This document shows positions 50,847 through 60,866 of a stretch of 64,000 nt of DNA, in pieces (the first letter of the stretch is position 1; every line of letters starts with the position of its first letter). The notes beneath the pieces are model-generated. The model was not told the origin of the DNA and ran no database searches. It was given only the letters and a program-made list of their open reading frames with translations. Source of the DNA: Ganoderma boninense (Eukaryota; Basidiomycota; Agaricomycetes; Polyporales; Polyporaceae); NCBI GenBank assembly GCA_002900995.3, contig CM035309.1, positions 998,389-1,062,388 of the forward strand. The letters are read 5' to 3'. A program made the position numbers and the translations under genes.

Positions 50847-51999
50847 CGCGGCGTTAGATGCTTGGTGTGCGTTATCGGAGAAGGTGAGTCGGAAAGTGTG
50901 TATGAGAAAGGGGAAGTCCGGACCGACCTCGCACTCTTTATCAGTATCTTCTCAGTGCTGAATGAGTCACTTCTGCGGGCCGCGGCTATCGGTGCGTGCA
51001 GGGAAGTCATAAGCGTAGGTGGTCATCCTTCCCAATCGTTCGACAGGTGTTTGAGCCGATCTCGGTTGTGCTGTTCCGATAGGTTGTGAGCATTTCGCAT
51101 TACGAGAGAGAGGACGGGCGGTAGCAGATGATTTTGAAACTGGAAAGAAAGTACAAAGTCATGCGTAGTGCCTGGTAGGGAATCGAGCAAGCACAGAAGA
51201 CCAATCAGCGACACCTACCTACCAGCGATCCTTGCAAGGAACTGAACATCCAGGCCGGTTGCGACAGAAAGACGCAGTATATGCATGTCGAGAGTCGACG
51301 TCCAGAAACTATACTTACCGGTAGCCGGTCCGTAAGCCCACAGTGGACCTTCGACATGCAGGCTGCAGATTAAAGTGTGTTATCTGCCCATGCATATATG
51401 CTGGTCATCTATTTGAAACTCCCGAGTTTCTGCACTCTGTTTGAGTATTGCAAGCTTTGACCTGGAGAGAAGAGTGGTAGGGTCAGTCAGTCGCTCGACT
51501 GCCTTATGGCTGCATGGTGCCGCATTCCGGGAACATATATCTGCTCTGCTGACTACATCCCAGAACGCGTCCGTACCTCTTGTCTCCACACGCAGATATT
51601 ACAGCCCCAAGTCTGGGCAATCTGCTGTCCTATTCCCATGAACATGCCAGGTGGCAATAGGTCCAGCTTGAAGTGAAGCCTAGGGGAAGGATTTGACCAT
51701 TGTATGGCGATAATGAACCTAGGCAGAGATGATGTTGGGTGAAGGCAAACGTTATTCGAGATGTGTGGGGATGGGATTGGTTCATGCAGCCGCGAAACGC
51801 TGAAAGGGCTGCGAGGTGGCTGGTTCCAAGTATGCGTGCATCGTGTTTGGCGCCCATTATCGCGTTTCTTGCACGTGGTCGAGTCTGTTTGGGTCTATTT
51901 GTCGGGAGGCTGTAGAACTGGTAAACCTTATTTTTCCAGTCCACACAGTCGTCCCGCTCGTCGGCAGCGTCAAGACTATCCTCAAGACTATCCTCAAGA
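50847..51999. other. Divergent intergenic region (aminotransferase 2 / RPL4)
   Basis: This region is about 1.15 kb and contains the promoters of both genes. Two directly repeated AAGACTATCCTC units lie at 51972-51995, just before the RPL4 ATG. No coding exon was seen. Confidence 0.45.
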
Positions 52000-53367
52000 A
52001 TGGCCTCCCGCCCCACCGTCAACGTCCGCTCCACGTCGGGAGGTGCGTACACGCTGTCCAGGTGAACTCTGAATGAGGGTTTCTCATTGGATTTCTCCAG
52101 AGGCTTCGACCTCACTCCCCCTCCCTGCGGTTCTCACCGCCCCCATTCGTCTCGATGTTGTGCAGCAGGTCCACAGTAAGTACTTGCATCTTTCCAACCA
52201 TCAACCGTATGTGAATGCGCAATTCCCGTCGAATAGAGAGCATCGCCAAGAACAAGAGGCAGGCTTACGCTGTTAACGTGAAGGCCGGCCACCAGACTTC
52301 GGCTGAGTCCTGGGGTACCGGTCGTGCTGTTGCTCGTATCCCCCGTGTCGGCGGTGGAGGTACCCACCGTTCCGGCCAGGTGCGTTGCAAACACTGCGTA
52401 TCATTTTGCAGATCGTCTAAGTATCATTTTTCCTGAATATGTAGGCTGCGTTCGGTAACATGTGCCGTGGTGGTCGCATGTTCGCCCCCACCAAGACCTG
52501 GCGCAAGTGGCACGTCAAGGTGAACCAGAACCAGCGCCGCTTCGCCGTCGTCTCTGCGCTCGCTGCGTCTGCCCTCCCCTCCCTCGTCCTCGCCCGCGGT
52601 CACCGCATCGAGGAGATTGAGGAGGTCCCCCTCGTCGTCTCCAGCCAGAGCGAGAGCTTCACCAAGACCAAGGAGGCCGTAGCCCTCCTCAAGTCGCTCA
52701 AGGCCTACTCCGATGTTGTCAAGGTCTCCAACTCGCGTAAGCTCCGCGCCGGCAAGGGGAAGCTCCGCAACCGCCGTCACCGTCAGCGCCGCGGCCCCCT
52801 CGTCGTCTACAACGAGGACAAGGGCATCGTCCGCGCGTTCCGCAACCTCCCCGGTGTTGAACTCGTGAACGTCCGCCGCCTGAACCTCCTTCAGCTTGCC
52901 CCTGGTGGCCACCTCGGCCGCTTCGTCATCTGGACGGAGGGCGCGTTCGGCCTCCTCGACGAGGTTTTCGGCACGTTCGACAAGGCGTCGACGCACAAGA
53001 AGGACTACGTTCTTCCCACTGCGAAGATCGCGAACCCCGACGTGACCCGTCTCATCAACAGCGACGAGATCCAGTCGGTCGTCCGCCCCGCGAACGCGAA
53101 GCACCAAAAGCGCCCCTGGACGCAGCACAAGAACCCCCTCGTCAACAAGGGCGTTCTCTTCCGTCTGAACCCCTACGCAAAGACTATCCGTCGCCAGGAG
53201 CTCCGTAAGTTGCACCAACTGCGTGTTTTGATCTTTGGGGTCTGATTTAGCATGGTTCGGTGTTTGCAGTCAAGCAGGAGCGTGTCAAGGCTCAGAAGGA
53301 CAAGAAGAAGGCCAAGACCCCCAAAGCCGCCGGCGAGACCTTCCTCAAGACCCTCTTCGCTCCCTGA
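52000..53367 (+). CDS. 60S ribosomal protein L4 (uL4)
   Basis: This is a structural protein of the large ribosomal subunit whose internal loop lines the peptide exit tunnel. Five exons (52000-52042, 52101-52175, 52237-52379, 52445-53214, 53280-53367) total 372 residues. Recognisable sequence is [60 protein letters not shown], the Gly-rich tunnel loop [16 protein letters not shown] then [20 protein letters not shown], and [20 protein letters not shown]. The C-terminal tail is Lys-rich as in other fungi. The longest uninterrupted frame on the opposite strand (52424-53218) is a codon-bias shadow. The gene is intact. Confidence 0.97.
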
Positions 53368-53689
53368 GTTGTCTTAGTCGCGCAGTTGAGAGGTTGTATG
53401 AGTGGTTATGCAGTTCACGTGACTTATGGTCAGTCTTACATGTTCAATTGTATGTCGTCCATGCTTTGTCCATGCTGGAAAAACACATCATGCCGGCCTA
53501 CCACGCTAGAGCATGATTTGAATCACATGCACAAGGCAAGTTGAGAACTAGGGTAATCATTCATTCGGCAAGAAAGACGTAAGATCCGGTGAAGGATGGG
53601 AGACCTCACAGGCTCACAGGCTAGATAGCACCAAGGAGCTTTGAAGAAGCGTTGTGTTCATGTGGTGGCCAGGCCCGACGCTGAATAAA

Positions 53690-53717
53690 ATTCGGAATGA
53701 TTTAAGTTATTCCGAAT
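53690..53717. repeat. Inverted repeat with a third half-site
   Basis: Perfect 9-base arms ATTCGGAAT / ATTCCGAAT are separated by ten bases, and a further TTTCCGAAT follows at about 53725-53733. It lies about 100 bases before a TATA box, so a transcription-factor site is plausible. Confidence 0.5.
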
Positions 53718-53803
53718 GAGCGATTTCCGAATGTGCTTAGCTAGCTCAAGTATCGTGACAAGTGTGTGTGGTGAGCAGTCCTATCTTGGGGCGGACTGAG
53801 GCA

Positions 53804-53810
53804 TATAAAG
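53804..53810 (+). promoter_or_regulatory. TATA box of the Cys-rich small protein gene
   Basis: TATAAAG lies 265 bases upstream of the ATG at 54075. The distance fits a leader interrupted by an intron from 53901 (GTACGT) to 54060 (CTAG). Confidence 0.5.
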
Positions 53811-54074
53811 ACGCTGCGGTGGTCTCCTCTCAGCCCCAACCGCACTCATCCGTCCAAGCCTCTGATCAAAGACGCACCCACTGTCCGAACACACCGACTG
53901 GTACGTCTGCAGCATCTGCATGTTGACGTACTACACTCTCGCTAATCCGTGCTGCGCGTTATTTGCTCTCCCTGGCAAACTTCCAACCCGATCGTATGGG
54001 CGCCCCCTGTTGCTTCGACTTCTACTCCGCGTCGTGGAATGCGATTGCAGCCCCGCCTAGCATTTTTACACATC

Positions 54075-55486
54075 ATGGCCTACCAGGAGACCGCCGCTGT
54101 GCCCGTGAACGCCTGCTACCTTGTCAAGTGTGACAACTGCGGGAAGACGACGTGGAAGGTGTGTCCCATCCCTTGTCGCGTTTCGCTCGAAGCCACGTCA
54201 TACGCTGGGCCGCTGCCGCAGTGCTGCCGACGCTATACTGCATGCTGTCCTGTGTCGCTGCTATTCCGCAAAAGTCGAGCGGGGCCCCTCTCTCGCCCCA
54301 CCACCCCGAACCTTATGTTCGGTTGGGACTAAGCACCTACGCCATCACCGTTTTTGCGAACGTCACGTCAGTGTCGGACGCAAATGGCATGTTCCTCCCG
54401 AGCTCGTCTCTCGGCCGCGGGATTGGGAGAGGGGCTGGTTCTTCGGCCTTCCCTCTCGTCCTCCCCTTTCTATCAGGTCCCCTTGCCGGGGTTCGCGGGA
54501 AGGGCAACGGCTTCCCAGCCCTCTGCATGGTCGCGCTGGTGGGGGGGTTCCATTGCGCGAAGGCTCGGTTCGCCGTGGCCTTTCAGTCCCTTGGCTACCC
54601 GCGCACTGGCCGCGGGTGTTCCCACCGAGCCGCTGCAGCCGCGACCCCAGAATCCACAGGTCCATCATGCATTATGCAGCAGCGTCCGCGTATGATGTCG
54701 GTGATCTCAGAAGTCGATGGTGCTGACCGCATGATTACGTCTTACAGGGATGTGGCCAGCACGCCCAAGCGGTGAGTGGCCAGGCATTTTGCGCGCGCGG
54801 GTTCTCCCGTGCTGTCAGACTTCCCGATTTCGAACTTCGAAGGGGCGCGAGCTGGGGCGAGTTGCTGCTGCGCGCAAAGGCCCGCGATGCGATTGGTGCC
54901 CCCGCAGTCTGGGCTGGACCCTGCGCTCCTCCTGCCTTTGTGGGGAGGCAGGGCCCTGTGGTTGGGGCAACTTGGGGGTGCGTCGCGGACGATCGAGGCT
55001 CGGTCTTCAAATGGGCACCGGTCGATCTGGACCGGGGTTCATTATCGCTCCCAGCGCCAGCTCGTGCCGCGTCAGTGGTTTGCGATTGCACACCCTGAAT
55101 CAGGAGGCTGGGTCGAGGTTGGCCTGTCTTGCCGAACAGAGCTGGACATTGACATTTGGGCCTAACCACCCGGCGTGCTGTCACTGGAGCGAGGTGAAGC
55201 ACACGCGGGGGGTTTGGCTTGGCATTTGCCCATGAAGACGTGTTGGAGAGTCTTCGTGCAATTGGGCAGGCTTCAGAAGGCCCAGCATCTGTGCTTCTTA
55301 TTTCAGATGCATGGATGCATGGGGGACGGGAGAATTTCGCGAGATGCGAGATGGGCGCGCGGGGGGTAGAGGGAGGGGCCTGAGTTGACGTACGAATGGG
55401 CTGTTTGCTGATGTACGCTGGGTCGGGTACCGTTGCAGGTGATGAGCTCCGTCAAGGAAGAAGACAAGTGCACATGCCCGCGGTGA
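54075..55486 (+). CDS. 51-residue Cys-rich, probably zinc-binding protein
   Basis: Three tiny exons (84, 24 and 48 nt) join exactly in phase: MAYQETAAVPVNACYLVKCD NCGKTTWK, GCGQHAQA and VMSSVKEEDKCTCPR. Five cysteines plus a His in the pattern CDNCGKTTWKGCGQH ... CTCPR would suit one zinc ion. Similar short proteins with a KTTWxGCGxH core occur widely in fungi and other organisms without an assigned role (recalled, not checked). The two introns (54159-54747, 589 nt; 54772-55438, 667 nt) are about ten times longer than others here, and the middle exon is only eight codons. The introns are GC-rich and long frames run through them, but no conserved domain is seen in these. Upstream elements (TATA box, inverted repeat) support a real, expressed gene. 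Confidence 0.75.
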
Positions 55487-56098
55487 AGCGCAGACGCATA
55501 TATGCCATCCGAAAGACGAATTCGAAGCACAACGCACCGATTTGGGGTTCTGGCGACGCGGGGAGATTCTCAGACTCGGGAGGTGTTACGATAGTGGCAG
55601 CGTAGTTACTCGCGAGTCGGGTGGGAGAGCGATGACTATGTATGCCGCTTTAATCGAGTCGTGAAGTGAGACCAGGAGGGCAAGGTTCGATGGGCGTTGT
55701 GCTAAGGGCCGGTTGCGGCTAGACTGAGACGTCGCGAAGTAAGGTAATGGGAAGGGTACGCTGGGTGGCATTGATTATGAGGAGGACAACAAGGTACACT
55801 GTTAGAATGAGGGAGGCTGGTGGAGGGAAGTGGAAGAGGACGGGCTATGGCGGGGGAGAGGGTGGGAGAGGACGGGGAGATTGGGCGGCTGGGGCGGTAG
55901 CAGCCCGGCTGAGATCGCTGTGTGGAGTTGGTGCCAGAGCGAGTGACCGATTCTGATTCTGAATTCGTCCTCGTTCTATCCTCTCACCGACGCCCCGTAC
56001 ATCCGACCCCTTCCCATCTCTCCTCCTCCGCCCTCCCCCTCCCCCTCCCTCTGCCCCTTCACCGACGCGCGACAGGCCTCCCGCTGTACATACTAGAC
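55487..56098. other. Intergenic region upstream of the kinase gene
   Basis: This contains the Cys-rich gene's 3' end and the kinase promoter. It changes from purine-rich (55800-55900) to pyrimidine-rich (55970-56090) just before the kinase ATG. No exon was seen. Confidence 0.5.
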
Positions 56099-59000
56099 AT
56101 GGCCAACGCCGTCGCATCCTCTTCCCGCGACCGGACCGCCCAGCCCCGGACCAGTCTCCATTCTCTCCACTCCGTCCACCAGTACGACCCCAACCAGGCC
56201 GTTGTCATGACCGACGAAATCATCAGGCGCCGTCCTGCATCAGGCTTGTATTTCAAGATAGTCAACCAGTACGGCTTGAAGGTCAGGGTCGGCAGGGGCC
56301 AGCACGGCGAGGTCTCTCTCGCAGAGGATATCCACCACCCAGGCACTGCTGTGGTCAGTCACCTCCATTTCCTCCCTTCTCGTTCTCTGCCTGATCCTTG
56401 CATGTCTCCTTGGTGCCCGCTATGCAACGCGTAGGCCGTGAAAGCCGTACGACGCAAGAACAAGAGCGACCGCCTCAGGAAGCTTAGACGCAACGAAAAC
56501 ATCCCCCGTCAACCTCACCTACCGCTCGTCGACCAGCTTGGGAGCACAGAGCACAAGATTCGCAAAGAGATTGCCATTATGAAGAAACTCAACCATCCCC
56601 ACGTCGTTCGCTTGCTTGAAGTCATAGACGACCCTCTCAATGACAAGATCTATATGGGTACGTTCCGTCGCTCGGTTATCCACCTACCTCCCTCCCACTC
56701 CCGCTACGCCTGCTCTTGCAGTCCTTATTCCCTGCCCCCCCACCCCGCCCATACCTTACGCGCAGTCCAGAGACTATCTAAGGTTCTGTGAGCGCGACAC
56801 GGAACGCTATAGCCGAGGAGGCGATAGCAGACTCGGCTTCAGTTCCTCCCTGCGCATGTGATCCCTGCTAACCTATTGCTGCCTGCACTTCACCCAGTCA
56901 TGGAATATCTTGGTGGAGGCGAAATAAAATGGCGCACGGCCTCCGACAACCCCCTCCTGCGCGTAGACCAAACACGGCGTATATGCCGCGACGTCATCCT
57001 AGGACTTGAGTACCGTACGTCCGCTTCCCACTCCTCACTTTCTGTCACGACCTTCCGCAACGCGCTCAACCGCTCCAACGTGCTCTGTCCCATGTCTGCG
57101 TGGCACTGCCTATGACATGATGCAGTGCACTACCAGGGGATCATACATCGCGATATCAAGCCTGCGAATCTCCTTTGGACCGCGGACCGGCGCACGGTCA
57201 AAATCAGCGACTTCGGCGTCTCCACGTTCTCATACGCGCAGCGGCTTGCCGCCGCGGGCAAGGGCAACATCAAGCACGACGACACAGACCCGATCCTCAT
57301 GGACGAGTCCGACCTCTCCAAGACGGCTGGTACGCCCATGTTCCTCGCGCCCGAGATCGTCGCGGACGCCTCCGAGTCCGCGTACCATCTGCCCCTCCCG
57401 TTCCTGTCGCACCGCTCGTCGTCCTCCCAGTCCCAGACACAGACGCAGACGCAGATGAACGCGAGCGACAACAAGACACCGACCCCGACGCAGGGGACGG
57501 GCACCGCGGTGCAGGTCGGGGCCCAGACGCCGCGCAAGAAACCGACGATCACGAAGGCGATCGACATCTGGGCGTTCGGGGTGACGCTGTACGGCTTGCT
57601 GTTTGGCACGCTGCCGTTCCACGCGGGGACCGAGTTCGAGATCTACAAGGTCATCCGCACGCAGGACTGGGATGTTCCCGCTGTGATGGGCCTTGACCAT
57701 ATCCCGACGGGCGGGCGTCATCCCGAGTTCGCAGCAGCCGCGGCGGCGAAGAAGAGCGGGCCCGCGGGGAGAAAGGCAGTGCTAGAGACGGAGGGCGCGC
57801 AGGTCATGGATCTGCTGGATCGGTTGCTCGAGAAGAACTCGGTGCGGAGGATTACGCTCGAGCGGGTGAAGGTGCGTCGTGTGGTTATCTCTTGCGTATG
57901 AGGGTAGGGCTCATGCCCTATGTTGTTGGTGATAGCGCCATCCGTGGATCCTCCGCGACCTCGAGAAGCCGGAGGAGTGGTTGCGCGAGACGCAGCTGAC
58001 GCAGTATATCCCGTTGGAACCGACACACGATGAGACGAGCTCTGCGATGTCCGTTATGCGCTTCCGTTGGCTGCCCCGCATTGGGAACCGCATACTATCG
58101 ACGCTGCGGAGCGTTAAACCGCAACGTTCTTTCCGCCGAGGACGCACTCGTGACGACCGTGACGAGCGGGACGAGGTCGGTGTTCAATCTGCACCGCACT
58201 ATGTACATGTAGCCCGCCACCAGCCGGCTTCAGTTACCACCGTCACGGGGGCAGCAACCATTGGGAGTCCGCGCCAGCTCGGGTCGATGCGGGAGAAGAA
58301 GCGGCGGTCGCGCCAGGATCTCGCTCGCAACAAGTCAACGAACGACATCGGCTCGAGGCCCGTAGACGGTAGTTGGACATCATCCCTTGGAGCGGGCTCA
58401 TCGAAGGGCAAGAGTGTTGACACGAGTCTCAGGATCCCATCGCAGTCAAGCCGGATTACGTCCTCAGCGCCGTCACCTTCCGTAGGACCCTCCAGCATGG
58501 CGACATCGCCCGTCGGGGAGCACCCGCCTAGCGACCACTTGCCGGACGGCGCCAGTCCACAGAGCGAACGCCCGCGGAGCATGGTCATGCAGTGGGTCCG
58601 CAAGCTCGGCGGGACGAGCCGCGCATCGTCGTACTCGAACTACCCCTCGCTCATGACTGAGTCTGCAGTGAACCTCGCGCTCAGCGGGCGGCTCCAGTAC
58701 CGCGACGGTGATGGGCGCATGCACGCCATCTCTGCGACGTCGCCGCCGTCCCGTGACAGTGCGGACGCGATGAGCGGGCACGCGACATCGCGCCAGAGCA
58801 GCATGAGCATGAGCATTAGCGGGAAACTCAGCAAGGCGATGCGTGCGGCGTCGTGGACCGCACCCGATTTCGCACAGGCGCGGCCCTCCGAAGATATGAC
58901 GTCGGTCTACTCGGGCGACCGCCCTGAGGACCTCGACGAGGAGGTGCTCATGTATGGGGCAGGCGGCGTCGCGGGCTCCCCCGTGCCTTCTCTGCCGAAC

Positions 59001-59573
59001 AGCGCCCTGCTGAGCACGGTTTCGTCGATGCATTCTATTGGGCCGGCACTTATGATTCGCTCTAGGGCGGACGAGCAGCACCCGGAGGCTTTGGACCGTG
59101 CCAACCACTCCCACCGTCATTCTCATTCCCACTCACATTCGCATTCTCGCTCCCGCGCAGGGATCTCCCCGTGCTCGCGGTCTCGGACGACAAGCCCGCT
59201 TGCGAAGGTGACGTACCGCACTCGGGAGGAGTCGCCTGGCAGCGGGAGCGACGACGACGACAGCGACGAGCACTCGTACGACTCGGCGGACGACGGCTCG
59301 AGCATCCTCGACTTCCAGACCCGCGGGCGCACGATGATGATTGTGAACCACGACCCAGGCGACGCCCACTCGTTCGAGGGCCAGCCGAGCACGTCGCAGA
59401 TGTACCAGGACGAGGACGAGGACAGCGACTCCGAGGACGCGGTCCCGCTCGAGGTGCGCACGCGCCGCCCGAGCCAGAGCGCGGCCGAGATGACGTCCCC
59501 CCGCCGCTCGCTGAGCGCCAGTGCTCACCCCGCGGCGCAGGCGGGCAAGCAGCGCACCATGATCTGCACATGA
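56099..59573 (+). CDS. CaMKK-type Ser/Thr protein kinase (Ssp1/Sak1/Elm1 group)
   Basis: This is likely an upstream kinase that activates AMPK/Snf1 or CaMK-type kinases. Five exons (introns 56354-56434, 56658-56897, 57015-57125, 57872-57935) total 992 residues. Kinase motifs are VGRGQHGEV (Gly loop), AVKAVRR (catalytic Lys), KLNHPHVVRLLEVIDDP, MEYLGGGEI, HRDIKPANLL, DFGVSTF, a GTPMFLAPE activation segment and AIDIWAFGVTLYGLLFGTLP. The linker PRQPHLPLVDQL between the early strands is the RP-type insert of CaMKKs. A Ser/Gln/Thr-rich insert (QTQTQTQ) of about 70 residues follows the APE motif. The long C-terminal tail is Ser-rich with an Arg-rich patch (TLRSVKPQRSFRRGR), a His/Ser repeat (HSHRHSHSHSHSHSRSR) and an acidic DSDSEDA segment; it is probably regulatory. 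The gene is intact. Confidence 0.92.
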
Positions 59574-60866
59574 CGGCCTCCGGGACGTCTAGAGGAAAAC
59601 GAAAAAAAGAAAGGAAGAAATCGAAGTGTACATGTCGCGCTGTGTATGTAGGGGCTCATTGTTTCTTTTGTGTATACGGCGGCTGGCTCGCTGCGTACTT
59701 TCTGTATGCGGGCTAGGCGTGCCGGCGGACTCGATTTACGGCGTCGCTCATAGAAGAGACGGACATTGGCGGAGTATATAGCTTCCTCACCCTCACTCAT
59801 CCCCATCCATCCGCATCTGACTCCCATTCATCCCATCTCATCCCACCCCATTCCACCATTCCATCTCACTTACTCCCCTTCCATCTCTCACCTGTTCATC
59901 CACATATTCATAGTTACTCGTCCCGTCGCAATCTTTTCTCCCGCTAGAGCATCCAGGTTCCCTTGTATCACTATAGTTCCCATTACTGATCCATATGGCC
60001 GGTTTTTTTTTGTTACTACTCCCATTCGCTGCCCTACTATGCCTTCCCGCTCCCAACCCCCCCTCACATCACCTTAGCATTGGCAGTCTTTCGCTTTCGC
60101 TCCTGCCCCACCAATCCCCCATGCCATGACCCATCGTCTACACCATGCTTAGTGGCCGATTCCCCTTGCACCTTCGCGTAGTTCGCATCTTCATTCCATG
60201 TTCGCCTTCGCCATCTGCTACGCCTTGTCTCGTTGCTGTCGCCAATAGCTAGCGGCATCGGGTTAATAGGAATAGAATTAGCTTGCGCAGCGCAAGTTGC
60301 TCGTATATCCGGTGCCTGTTATACATGCCATGTACTCTACACTAGCGGACAAGGGTCCGCTTGAAGTCATCACGTACGTCTGGAAACAACACAAAGAATG
60401 GTGCCGAGAACTGGAATGAGGAAAGAGAGATAAAGAGTTGCGGTGTATGTGCGAATGCGAGTGCAGAATGCGGAGAAGGACAGGAGATGGTGACGAGAAG
60501 GAGGGAGAGCATAGTTCCAGAGGCCAGAGACCCGAGTAGGAAGAGGTGGAAGCAGGATAACCATATAATGGACATGAGTGAAAACCGGCGATAATGAGCG
60601 TGATGAGTCAGTAGGTGTGCAAGGAATGGGCAGAGGATTAGCATGAATCGCTCTATGGATGAATATCCAGCAATGCACATATGCACATATGAACGTCTGG
60701 GGAGGCGGGGCGGCATGTCATGGGAGAGTGGGGGTGGTTGTCGTCATGGGTGCTGGATTAGGAGGGATAAAAGGTGAGGACACGAGCCCGAAGAACTCGA
60801 AGGGGGATAGTAAAGAGCAGGGATAGCAAGGAACAAAAGCGCGGAGGACAAGCCAGAAGTCACGGT
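59574..60866. other. Convergent intergenic region, no gene seen
   Basis: This is about 1.3 kb of 3' regions for two convergent genes. CCATCTC/CATCCC-type pyrimidine repeats lie at 59790-59900. No coding support was found. Confidence 0.5.

Larger units (their letters stand above)
53368..54074. other. Intergenic region and 5' leader of the Cys-rich gene
   Basis: This holds the RPL4 3' region, an inverted repeat (53690-53717), a TATA box (53804-53810) and a probable leader intron (53901-54060). No other coding exon was seen. Confidence 0.5.

Noticed and set aside
52424..53218. Long open frame (264 codons) on the minus strand opposite RPL4
   Set aside because: It is a mirror of strong codon bias in a highly expressed gene; no motif, no splice logic, and the plus-strand frame is certain RPL4.
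54121..55235. Several 100-207-codon frames inside the long introns of the Cys-rich gene
   Set aside because: The region is GC-rich and stop-poor in many frames; translations are Arg/Pro/Ser-rich without motifs. A nested RNA gene is not excluded, but a protein is not supported.
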